From contig NZ_JBGCDL010000387.1 of assembly GCF_045105435.1 (NCBI RefSeq), positions 1 through 6,407 of the forward strand: 6,407 nt of DNA, given 5' to 3'. The position numbers were made by a program, and so were the translations under genes. Positions 1 to 6,379 of the stretch are shown here, one piece after another. The notes below the pieces were generated by a model. The model searched no databases. It was not told the origin of the DNA and saw only the letters and a program-made list of their open reading frames with translations. The DNA is from Kordia sp045105435 (lineage in GTDB: Bacteria; Bacteroidota; Bacteroidia; Flavobacteriales; Flavobacteriaceae). Within the stretch, counting starts at the first letter, position 1. Every line of letters begins with the position of its first letter.

Positions 1-29
1 TGATTATTTTTGCAAAAATTTTAAGTTTG
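1..29 (+). promoter_or_regulatory. Probable promoter of the universal stress protein gene, cut by the window edge
   Basis: TAAGTTTG at 22-29 matches the Bacteroidota -7 consensus TAnnTTTG. Nineteen bases upstream (spacer 3-21) the window begins with TG, which would be the end of a TTTG -33 box whose first two bases lie outside the window; that part is inferred. The same 19-base spacing occurs in the ompA promoter. A second -7-like match, TATTTTTG at 5-12, could serve an overlapping promoter. Either implies a leader of roughly 80-100 nt before the start codon at 118. Confidence 0.45.
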
Positions 30-117
30 TGGAATGCGCTGTAATGGTTAATTAGTTGTAAATTATGTGATTATTAGCAAATTCCATTCAACACATACAC
101 TAAATAAAAGTAAAAAG

Positions 118-912
118 ATGAAACATATATTAGTTCCCATAGGAGAATCAGCAAATGCAAAGAACACTTTGCAATATGCAATTGATTTTGCACAAGCAAT
201 GGACGTAAAGGTATTTGTATTTAGAGCATTTAAAGTACTTTCGAAAGCAGGAACTATTTTAAATGTCGACGAAATTGTTGGTCGTGAGACGACAAATAAA
301 GTGAAGGAAGTTGTGGAAAGTGTAGATTTGAAAGACGTAGATGTGTCTGTAATTTCTGCAAAAGGAAATGTAATTGATAGTATCAATTCAATTGATAAAG
401 AATTAGGAATTGACCTTATTGTTCTTGGACCAAGAAGCAACTCAATTAAAGAAGAAATGTTTTTAGGAAATACGTCGGGAAGTATTGTAAAACAAACCGA
501 TATTTCTGTATTAGTTGTCCCTGAAGGTTACACTTTTAAGCCAGTAAAAAAGGTATTGACAGCTATAAAATCGGGTGTTATAAAACGCAAAGCTGTTTTA
601 AATCCTTTGGAAGCTATTTTAGAAAAATTTGATGCAAAAATGCGTTTGCTACAAATAAAAACGCCAAACTTTTTAGAGGAAGATTTAGAGTTTCATTCTG
701 AGTTGGCAGCAGTTACGTCTGCATACAAGAGTTCTGAAAATGCAACATTATTTCAAGGAGTTTTGCAGCATTTGAATGAGAATAATCCTGATTTAATCTG
801 TGTTTTTAGACGTAAACGTGGATTTTTCAAAAAACTTTGGGAACAAAATTCTGTAAAGAAAGTAGATTTTGAAAGCCGTTTGCCTTTGCTAGTTTTGAAA
901 GGAACGGAATAA
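118..912 (+). CDS. Tandem-domain universal stress protein (UspA family)
   Basis: This 264-residue cytosolic protein has two UspA-like domains, roughly residues 1-137 and 143-264; the double-domain form is common in Bacteroidota. The first opens with KHILVPIGESANAKNTL and ends in LVLGPRSNSIKEEMFLGN followed by SVLVVP. That aligns with the UspA nucleotide motif G-2x-G-9x-G(S/T), but the second Gly is Ser107 and the last pair is Gly117-Asn118; the usual Asp of the first strand is Gly9. The second domain keeps the fold pattern (DLICVFRRKRGFF, then ESRLPLLVL) with no clear ATP motif. ATP binding is therefore doubtful. The family acts in stress and energy-limitation survival, usually by binding nucleotides or partner proteins; the partner here is unknown. 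The ATG at 118 is preferred over an in-frame GTG at 67 because family members begin MKxILVP. The gene appears monocistronic, ending in the hairpin at 934-971. Confidence 0.88.
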   Translation: MKHILVPIGESANAKNTLQYAIDFAQAMDVKVFVFRAFKVLSKAGTILNVDEIVGRETTNKVKEVVESVDLKDVDVSVISAKGNVIDSINSIDKELGIDLIVLGPRSNSIKEEMFLGNTSGSIVKQTDISVLVVPEGYTFKPVKKVLTAIKSGVIKRKAVLNPLEAILEKFDAKMRLLQIKTPNFLEEDLEFHSELAAVTSAYKSSENATLFQGVLQHLNENNPDLICVFRRKRGFFKKLWEQNSVKKVDFESRLPLLVLKGTE

Positions 913-933
913 AAAAACGGTTATAAATAATAT

Positions 934-971
934 AAAGCTGCTCAATGTATATGTTGAGCAGCTTTTTTTTT
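934..971 (+). terminator. Rho-independent terminator of the stress protein gene
   Basis: A perfect 12-bp stem, AAAGCTGCTCAA (934-945) with TTGAGCAGCTTT (954-965), has an 8-nt loop and runs into a tract of nine T (963-971). It starts 21 bp after the stop codon. The T tract is on the + strand side only, so it mainly terminates rightward transcription and isolates the small peptide gene downstream. Confidence 0.93.
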
Positions 972-1047
972 GAATTTCAATCAAAAATTAATCAAAGAAT
1001 TTAGTTCGGTATTTTGTAACTTTAAAGAGTAACCAAAACTTTATAAT

Positions 1048-1209
1048 ATGAAAAAACGAAATCTGAAAAGTTTAAAACTTCGCAAAAGAGTTGTTAGTAA
1101 TTTTAAAGTGCGAATCGTAAAAGGAGGAGCAACGGGCGATCCATGCAGTGGTGATACAGCGCCAATTTACAGTTGTCATCAAGAAACGTGTATGGGACCA
1201 CCACAATAA
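1048..1209 (+). CDS. Putative class I lanthipeptide precursor (Bacteroidota GG-leader peptide)
   Basis: This gene encodes 53 residues, from ATG at 1048 to TAA at 1207. The N-terminal 27 residues (MKKRNLKSLKLRKRVVSNF, then KVRIVKGG) resemble leaders of the Bacteroidota class I lanthipeptide / 'natural product precursor' family: a KKxNLKSLxLxK start, a VSNF/ISNL-like middle and a terminal Gly-Gly (26-27) where a peptidase would cut. The predicted core, residues 28-53, holds Cys33, Cys43 and Cys48 with Thr29, Ser34, Thr37, Ser42 and Thr47 as candidates for dehydration and thioether rings; Thr29-Cys33 has ring-like spacing. The leader has 11 Lys/Arg and no acidic residue, while the core has no Lys/Arg and three acidic residues. 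No LanB, LanC, protease or ABC transporter gene lies in the window, so maturation would occur in trans. The gene sits alone between two terminators. No clean TAnnTTTG promoter is visible; TATTTTG at 1010-1016 is a weak candidate. Family assignment rests on pattern recognition; the product's structure and activity are unknown. Confidence 0.78.
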   Translation: MKKRNLKSLKLRKRVVSNFKVRIVKGGATGDPCSGDTAPIYSCHQETCMGPPQ

Positions 1210-1223
1210 AGAAGTAGATTGAT

Positions 1224-1259
1224 AAGAAAGCGAATCCTAAAATTCGCTTTTTTACTTTT
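1224..1259 (+). terminator. Terminator of the peptide gene, probably shared with the convergent hydrolase gene
   Basis: AAAGCGAAT (1227-1235) pairs with ATTCGCTTT (1242-1250) around a 6-nt loop. The stem can extend by two A-T pairs and one G-U pair, and T-rich sequence follows to 1259. It starts about 15 bp after the peptide stop. On the - strand the same hairpin directly follows the hydrolase stop codon (1252-1254), with a shorter T run, so it can plausibly end both converging transcripts. Confidence 0.85.
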
Positions 1260-2100
1260 TAATAAAATCAATCGTCGTTTCAACTACTTCTTGCAAATTT
1301 TTTGGCAAATGCGTTTCTTTCCAAGGATGACGTGCGCCAAAAACATGATCGGCATTTTTAATGAGATGCAGTTTGCTGTTCGGATTCCATTGTTGTACTT
1401 GTTTGGATTCTTCCGCAGGAACCGCCGGATCGTTGGTTCCGTGAATTAATAAATGCGGAATGTGGATATTTTTGGCAGCTCTTTCAATGTCTAAACGAGT
1501 GGAATTTGCCTGAAAATCTTCAAAAAACTGATAAAAATGTGGCATTTCTTGCTTCGTTCGTCCATTAATCACATAAAAAACATCTGCTTCTTTCCAGTCT
1601 GTCAAAGCATTTCCTTTCGGGAATCGTGCTGCGTAATCGGAAACGCCAGCCCAAGAAATAAGTTTGGTAATTTTTGATTCTTCTGCGGCTTTAATCGTTA
1701 CAATTCCGCCGCCGCGTGAATGTCCAATTAAAGTAATTTGTTGTGTGTTCGCTTCCGCAGAAAATTCAAAGCTACTGTCCATTAAATGATTTAGTATAAA
1801 TTGTACATCGTTGAGTTCTTTGGTGTAATTATTTTGTCCGAATGCTTCCAAATCTGGGAAATCGATTGGTTCTTCCATCGTTCCGCCATTATGTGAAAAA
1901 TTGAACTTCACAAAGAAACAATCTGCTTTTGCGAATGCTTCTGCCACCAAATTCCATGCGCCCCAATCTTTAAAACCTTTATAACCATGACAAAAAATGA
2001 CAATAGGCTTCTGCTGATGGTTCTTTTTAAAAAAGTAATCAATCAGTATGTTTTTATCGTTTTCGCGTGTTAAAACGTTGTTTTTTAGTTTCTGAATCAT
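1252..2100 (-). CDS. Cytosolic alpha/beta hydrolase
   Basis: This 282-residue alpha/beta-fold hydrolase carries all expected catalytic parts: an oxyanion-hole motif HGYKGFKDWG (39-48), the nucleophile elbow GHSRGG (126-131, Ser128), an acid in HGTNDPAVP (Asp224) and His252 in NADHVFGARH. It resembles the dienelactone hydrolase / acyl-peptidase-like branch of serine hydrolases. The substrate cannot be told; esterase or peptidase activity is possible. There is no signal peptide or membrane segment, so it should be cytosolic. The ATG at 2100 is preferred because it comes two bases after the nuclease stop (TAA-GC-ATG), suggesting translational coupling. An in-frame ATG at 2142 would overlap the nuclease by 40 bp and add an unusual 14-residue basic extension. 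The gene ends at the convergent hairpin at 1224-1253. Its position as last gene of the nuclease transcript is clear; a functional link to DNA repair is not. Confidence 0.85.
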   Translation of the reverse strand: MIQKLKNNVLTRENDKNILIDYFFKKNHQQKPIVIFCHGYKGFKDWGAWNLVAEAFAKADCFFVKFNFSHNGGTMEEPIDFPDLEAFGQNNYTKELNDVQFILNHLMDSSFEFSAEANTQQITLIGHSRGGGIVTIKAAEESKITKLISWAGVSDYAARFPKGNALTDWKEADVFYVINGRTKQEMPHFYQFFEDFQANSTRLDIERAAKNIHIPHLLIHGTNDPAVPAEESKQVQQWNPNSKLHLIKNADHVFGARHPWKETHLPKNLQEVVETTIDFIKK

Positions 2101-2102
2101 GC

Positions 2103-4868
2103 TTAGACTTCTTTTTCTGTGAATGGAGTATTGATATTGCAAATTTCAAGAATTAACTTTTTGAGTTCTATAACGAAATCGTCGAGCGTTTCTATGGTAA
2201 CCAACTGATTTTTTTTATCCGCTCTCCCAGATTCTTTAGTTCCGAACTTTAAAAATCCGCTTTGTAAATTTTTAAAAGAGATGATTCCTGCTTCTGTTTC
2301 TTGCTGAAACGCTTGTTTTTGGTAAATCATGTATGCGTACGCCAATACTTGAAAGCTTTTGCTGAATTTGTAATCTTGCGTAAGCAAATCCCAATCGACA
2401 ATTTTCACATCGCCTTTCAACACTTTTCCAGTTTTATAATCAATAATACGCATTACGCCGTCGAGTTCGTCTACACGATCTACTTTTCCACCAATATACA
2501 CGGGGAAATCCAATTCTGGAATTTCAACTTTTGCTTTTAGCGTTTGTTCTATTTGTAGAATTCGCAATGTTTTTCCACTTTTTAAGGCCTGCAATTCTTG
2601 TTGTAAAAAGTTGGTTACATAGCGTTTGGCGACATTAAAAATGATGAGGTTTTTTCCTCTACGAATATTTCCTTCTCCGTATGCTTTCTTAAAATTCTCC
2701 ACGACAATTTCTTCCACATCTTTAAACATCGCTTTAATGTCTTCGGTAGTGACAATTTTACCTTCAAACGGTTTGTACAATAACTCTAATGTATCGTGTA
2801 CAACGGTTCCGAGTGTATTGGCAGCTACAGTTTCTTCAACTGCTTCATATTCGTTGATGCCTAGTATTTTTTGGTAGTAAAAATCAATCGGATTGCGAAT
2901 GTACGAAGTCAGCGCAGAAGGAGAGAAGCCTTTGTTTGCAATGTCTTTGATACGTTTTAGCATCGATTCTTCTTTTAGTACTTCTTGCAATTGGTATTCA
3001 ATTTTTGGTACTTTCGAAACCACCACATTTTTCGTTAAAGTATGATTTGGCATGTTGTAGGTTTCCAATTGCATTAAAAAACGACTTCTTTCGCCGCCAT
3101 TTAAACCATCGGCTTCGGTATTGTAAAGTAAATATACGTTTTCGGCTCTGTGCAATAATCTGTAAAAATGATAGGTGTAAATCGCATCTTTTTCTTTATA
3201 TGTTGGCAGATTGAACTGTTTTTTTAGATCGAATGGAATAAACGAATTGTTACTTTTTCCAGAAGGTAAAATTCCTTCGTTCACGGAAGAAAGAATAATG
3301 GTTTTAAAATCGAGCACACGTGTTTCTAACATGCCCATTAATTGCAACCCTTGTAAGGGTTCGCCTTTAAAATCGAGTGTTTCTGTGCTGATAATTTCTT
3401 TGTATAAAGCCAATAACGACTTTATATCTGTGATGTAATTGTGTTGTTTGGTCAACAATTGTAATTGATTGAATACTTCGTTGAAACGGTACAAATATTC
3501 CAATGCTAATAAATGTTGTTCGCGGTTTTCAATCAATTTGGCTTTCAAATGACGAATAAGCTTCACACAATTCTGAATGGCAAGTTTTGGCTTGTTATTC
3601 CAATAGGTAAACAATAATTTTGCAATATCTTGAATGTGTTTTGGAAAGCGTTCAACAATAACCTCCGTACTTACGTAAATAATGTTATTTGACTGAATGT
3701 ACTGAATAATTTCCGCAGCCAAGTTTTTGTCTTTTTGCTGAAATAGTGGACGCAAATTGGTGTCCGACAATACATTGATAATGTTTTTGTAATAAAATGT
3801 ATTGTTTCGGTGATGTTCCTGGAGTAAATATAAATTATTGAATGTTGTTGCGAGTGGAATGTCTTTTAGCGGAAATCCCATCGTAATATTAAGTCGTTCA
3901 ATTTCTTGCGGAAGCGAATTTAAACACGGAATTAATAATTGTTCGTCACCCAAAACTACGGCAACATCTTGAAGCGTTTCATCTTCCTGTTGCAATGTTT
4001 CAAGAATTTCTCCTATGTATTTTGCTTGTGTAACGTTTTTAGGAACACCAATAACTTCAATATTTTTCTTTGCTGAATAATTATCAGCAATCCAGGAAAA
4101 ATCATGCTTTTGAAAATAATTCCATTCGTATCGATGGCGACGTAAAAACAGACTTGCATCGTGTTCGGGATCGTCAAAGAAAATATGATCGGTATCCCAT
4201 AGAATTTCTGCCAATCCGACTTCTAAAAACTCTTGAATAATTTTTTCTTCGGCAGTATTTAGCGCATTAAAACCTATAAAGTAATGTTTTTTATCTTCGT
4301 TTTTCTGCAAATAGAATTCCAAACTATCTACAGCTTCTCGGTACACCAAACCTTGATAGGCAATTCCTTTTTGCGTAATCCTTTCCGTTAATGCGTCGTA
4401 ATAATGCTCTAGCTTATCCCAAAACTTCAAATAATTATTCATTAAATCACTAGGTTCCTTTTCTGGAGACCATTGTTGAATGCGCTGAATAGCACTTAAA
4501 TAATTAAAAATGTCTTTATGAGAAATTAGGTAGCGATCAATTTCATTAAAGTCTTGTAATAATATTTGTGCCCATTTTGAGAATGCATCAAAAGGTTCTT
4601 GAGCATCTTTTGGTGTTAGTTCTTTGTAAACGGTATAAAACTCGAAAAGCAATTCGGTATTGCTGACTGAAGTGTATCCTGAAATTTCTTCTACCAATTC
4701 TTCAATACTGAGAATATTTGGTGCAAAGGAAGTTTGTTGAATTTGTTGTGAGAGTTCGTGCTTTAAGAAGACACCAGCTCTTTTACTAGGCAATACTAAC
4801 GTAAGGTTACTAATATTGGTATTGTTTTCTAAAATGTAATTGACAACATGTGAAAGAAATGACTTCAT
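2103..4868 (-). CDS. AddB-like PD-(D/E)XK nuclease of a recombination helicase-nuclease complex
   Basis: This 921-residue protein has the AddB/RecC-RecB-nuclease layout. The helicase-like N-terminal part begins with LVLPSKRAGVFLKHEL (24-39) but has no Walker A GKT/GKS, so it is probably not an active motor. The middle contains the family block GMLETRVLDFKTIILSSVNEGILP (512-535). The C-terminal nuclease (about 648-915) shows SPSALTSYIRNPIDFYY (649-665), His691 in LGTVVHDTLE, GGKVDRVD (Asp797), IIDYKTGK (Asp810, Lys812) and the Q-xxx-Y motif (Gln840, Tyr844). These match the RecB-family catalytic residues, so the nuclease should be active. AddB works with the helicase-nuclease AddA to process double-strand breaks for RecA-dependent repair; no addA is in the window. 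The Cys ligands of the Fe-S cluster in Firmicutes AddB are not evident: Asn659 stands where a Cys-Pro is usual, and only Cys910 lies near the end. The start at 4868 is firm, since the next Met is at residue 143. A hairpin terminator sits just upstream. Confidence 0.88.
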   Translation of the reverse strand: MKSFLSHVVNYILENNTNISNLTLVLPSKRAGVFLKHELSQQIQQTSFAPNILSIEELVEEISGYTSVSNTELLFEFYTVYKELTPKDAQEPFDAFSKWAQILLQDFNEIDRYLISHKDIFNYLSAIQRIQQWSPEKEPSDLMNNYLKFWDKLEHYYDALTERITQKGIAYQGLVYREAVDSLEFYLQKNEDKKHYFIGFNALNTAEEKIIQEFLEVGLAEILWDTDHIFFDDPEHDASLFLRRHRYEWNYFQKHDFSWIADNYSAKKNIEVIGVPKNVTQAKYIGEILETLQQEDETLQDVAVVLGDEQLLIPCLNSLPQEIERLNITMGFPLKDIPLATTFNNLYLLQEHHRNNTFYYKNIINVLSDTNLRPLFQQKDKNLAAEIIQYIQSNNIIYVSTEVIVERFPKHIQDIAKLLFTYWNNKPKLAIQNCVKLIRHLKAKLIENREQHLLALEYLYRFNEVFNQLQLLTKQHNYITDIKSLLALYKEIISTETLDFKGEPLQGLQLMGMLETRVLDFKTIILSSVNEGILPSGKSNNSFIPFDLKKQFNLPTYKEKDAIYTYHFYRLLHRAENVYLLYNTEADGLNGGERSRFLMQLETYNMPNHTLTKNVVVSKVPKIEYQLQEVLKEESMLKRIKDIANKGFSPSALTSYIRNPIDFYYQKILGINEYEAVEETVAANTLGTVVHDTLELLYKPFEGKIVTTEDIKAMFKDVEEIVVENFKKAYGEGNIRRGKNLIIFNVAKRYVTNFLQQELQALKSGKTLRILQIEQTLKAKVEIPELDFPVYIGGKVDRVDELDGVMRIIDYKTGKVLKGDVKIVDWDLLTQDYKFSKSFQVLAYAYMIYQKQAFQQETEAGIISFKNLQSGFLKFGTKESGRADKKNQLVTIETLDDFVIELKKLILEICNINTPFTEKEV

Positions 4869-4873
4869 GTTGT
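4843..4873 (-). promoter_or_regulatory. Inverted repeat that could hide the nuclease start codon
   Basis: ACAACATG (4843-4850) and CATGTTGT (4866-4873) are perfect 8-bp inverted arms separated by 15 nt. In the - strand mRNA the upstream arm reads ACAACAUG and contains the start codon itself, while its partner lies in the first ten codons. Folding would sequester the start. The repeat is certain; its regulatory role is inference and it could be chance. Confidence 0.3.
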
Positions 4874-4880
4874 AAAAATA

Positions 4881-4912
4881 AAAAAACGCCTCGATATATC
4901 GAGGCGTTTTTT
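4881..4912 (-). terminator. Terminator between ompA and the nuclease gene
   Basis: A perfect 32-bp palindrome with arms ACGCCTCGAT (4886-4895) and ATCGAGGCGT (4898-4907) is flanked by six A on one side and six T on the other, so it can act in either direction. On the - strand it lies 27 bp after the ompA stop and ends leftward transcription. It also stands only 12 bp before the nuclease start codon, leaving almost no room for a separate promoter. Confidence 0.93.
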
Positions 4913-4939
4913 ATGAAGTTATTTTTTAGTTTTGAAATA

Positions 4940-6313
4940 CTATTTCTTAACTAATGTAATTTCAACTCTTCTGTTTTGAGCTCTACCAGCTCTATTTTTG
5001 TTTGTTGCTATTGGAGAACTTTCTCCGTATCCAGTAGCTGTAAATTGGTTACTTACTTTAGTTTTTAAATACTGCATTACTGCATTTGCTCTCTTTTCAG
5101 ATAACTTTTGGTTTAATGAGTCAGAACCTACACTATCAGTATGACCACCAATGTTGAAAGATGCTTCTGGGAAACCTTTGATCAATTTAGCAATTTTGTC
5201 TAAAACAGCATACGTATCTTCCTTGAAAGAATCTTTTCCAGAGTTAAAGTATACAGTTCTAGCTAATTCTCCGATTTCACGAATTACAGTTTCAGTAATT
5301 ACTGGAATTGGAGGACATCCGTCGTTTTCAGCAACACCTGCTACTTTAGGACATTTGTCATCTTTGTCTAAGATTCCGTCTCCATCCATATCAGTCCAAG
5401 GGCATCCTTTGTTTGCAGATGGTCCAGCTTCGTTAGGACAGTTATCTTTAGCATCAGTGATTCCATCGCTATCAGCATCAGGACATCCATTCATTGCAGC
5501 AGAACCTGCTACTTCTGGACAATCATCTTTAGCATCAGCAATTCCGTCACCGTCAGTATCAGGACATCCGTTTAATGCAGCTAAACCTGCAGTATCAGGA
5601 CAGTCATCTTTACTATCTTCGATTCCGTCACCGTCAGTATCAGGACAACCGTTGAATTCTGGTAAACCTTTTACGTCTGGACAAGCATCGTCTTTGTCAT
5701 AAATTCCATCATCATCAGAATCTTTTCCTCCAAATCTGATTGCAATACCTGCAAGGTGTTGGAAGTGAGGTGCTAAATAGTCCTCAAAAGAGTGCTTATA
5801 AGTTGTTTGGTAGTTTAATGCGATGTTTTCAGTAAACCAGTAGTTGATACCTAAACCTACGTTTACAGTACCTGCTCCTATATCATCAACCCACGTGTAA
5901 CCTCCACCAACTTCTGCATAAGGATCAAATTTTCCAAAGTTGTAAAGTTCGTTGAAGTTGTACTTAATAAGTACATCAAAACCATAATAAGTCAAGTCTT
6001 CTACCGCTAGTTCTCCGTACTTCTCAATTCTGTTAACAGAACCTCTTGCTCCTACAGAAAATCCGTCTCCAACATATTTAGAAACGCTAATTGCTGAAAG
6101 TGTTGGTAGGATATTGTAGTGATCTCCGACGTTGAAATATTCGTCAAACCACTTTCCTGTAATACCCGCTGCTTCCATATCATTCGTTGGATAGAAATCA
6201 ACAGCATTAACGCTAACGTTAATTTGCCATGGGTTATTTGAGTCTTGAGCTTTTACGTTGCTGAATCCTACTACAAGCAACAAAGCAACTAAAAATCTGC
6301 TAAGATGTTTCAT
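4940..6313 (-). CDS. OmpA-family outer membrane protein with thrombospondin type 3 repeats
   Basis: This 457-residue protein begins with a signal peptide (basic start, hydrophobic 7-18, probable cleavage VKA|QD after residue 22). Residues 23 to about 195 are rich in aromatic alternating segments typical of an OmpA-like beta-barrel. Five thrombospondin type 3 repeats (198-334) carry DxDxDG calcium-binding loops and ten paired Cys. The C-terminal OmpA peptidoglycan-binding domain (about 350-457) has VYFNSGKDSF, GGHTDSVGSDSLNQKLSEKRA with Asp393 and Arg408 as the likely diaminopimelate-contacting pair, and NRRVEI near the end. It should anchor the outer membrane to peptidoglycan, with the repeats as a calcium-stiffened periplasmic spacer. 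Length and layout match the common Bacteroidota porins of this class, which are often abundant proteins. It has its own promoter at 6349-6379 and terminator at 4881-4912, so it is probably transcribed alone, with possible read-through into the nuclease gene. Confidence 0.94.
   Translation of the reverse strand: MKHLSRFLVALLLVVGFSNVKAQDSNNPWQINVSVNAVDFYPTNDMEAAGITGKWFDEYFNVGDHYNILPTLSAISVSKYVGDGFSVGARGSVNRIEKYGELAVEDLTYYGFDVLIKYNFNELYNFGKFDPYAEVGGGYTWVDDIGAGTVNVGLGINYWFTENIALNYQTTYKHSFEDYLAPHFQHLAGIAIRFGGKDSDDDGIYDKDDACPDVKGLPEFNGCPDTDGDGIEDSKDDCPDTAGLAALNGCPDTDGDGIADAKDDCPEVAGSAAMNGCPDADSDGITDAKDNCPNEAGPSANKGCPWTDMDGDGILDKDDKCPKVAGVAENDGCPPIPVITETVIREIGELARTVYFNSGKDSFKEDTYAVLDKIAKLIKGFPEASFNIGGHTDSVGSDSLNQKLSEKRANAVMQYLKTKVSNQFTATGYGESSPIATNKNRAGRAQNRRVEITLVKK
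5312..5722 (-). repeat. Five 81-bp coding repeats (thrombospondin type 3 units) inside ompA
   Basis: Five 27-residue units are encoded at 5642-5722, 5561-5641, 5480-5560, 5399-5479 and 5312-5392. A 6-bp insertion encoding Trp-Thr (5393-5398) lies before the last. Each unit has the pattern DxDxDGIxDxKDxCP...xxGCP with two Cys 12 residues apart. Units 2 and 3 are nearly identical in protein, and an exact 26-bp stretch recurs 81 bp apart (5541-5566 and 5622-5647), consistent with duplication or homogenisation by recombination. Confidence 0.93.
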
Positions 6314-6348
6314 GTTTAATTATTTAATTTTAAGTGTTAATTAAAGGA

Positions 6349-6379
6349 CAAATGTAAGTTGTTAATACTTATTAACAAA
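6349..6379 (-). promoter_or_regulatory. Bacteroidota-type promoter of ompA
   Basis: Read on the - strand, TTTG (6376-6379) is followed by a 19-nt spacer and then TACATTTG (6349-6356), an exact match to TAnnTTTG. This is the sigma-ABfr promoter form of Bacteroidota. It implies a leader of about 30 nt before the ATG at 6313. A second -7-like match, TATATTTG at 6382-6389, could belong to an upstream promoter whose -33 region lies at or beyond the window edge. Confidence 0.75.
6361..6376. promoter_or_regulatory. Palindrome inside the ompA promoter spacer, candidate operator
   Basis: GTTAATA and TATTAAC arms are separated by two bases (16 bp in total). The palindrome lies between the -33 and -7 boxes of the ompA promoter and touches the -33 box by one base. 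A dimeric regulator bound here would block RNA polymerase. No known regulator site is recognised, and AT-rich sequence makes such palindromes more likely by chance. Confidence 0.4.

Noticed and set aside
67..117. In-frame GTG start giving 17 more residues to the stress protein
   Set aside because: The extension has no similarity to the family start, and the ATG at 118 begins the typical MKxILVP first strand.
63..440. Open frame antisense to the stress protein gene
   Set aside because: It is low-complexity Ser/Thr/Phe-rich sequence expected opposite a Lys/Glu-rich gene, with no family resemblance.
1010..1024. Promoter for the peptide gene at TATTTTG or TAACTTTA
   Set aside because: Both deviate from TAnnTTTG and neither has a TTG/TTTG box at 17-21 bases upstream, so a promoter cannot be placed with confidence.
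1120..1151. AAAGGAGGAG at 1120-1129 as an internal ribosome binding site
   Set aside because: It encodes the Lys-Gly-Gly leader junction, and the ATG downstream at 1143 opens only a three-codon frame.
2101..2142. Upstream ATG for the hydrolase with 14 extra residues
   Set aside because: It would overlap the nuclease by 40 bp, while the ATG at 2100 lies two bases after the nuclease stop and begins a more usual N-terminus.
5151..5702. Long open frame on the + strand opposite the ompA repeats
   Set aside because: It is a Ser/Pro-rich mirror of the repetitive, Asp/Gly-rich repeat region and shows no domain; the repeat period explains its length.
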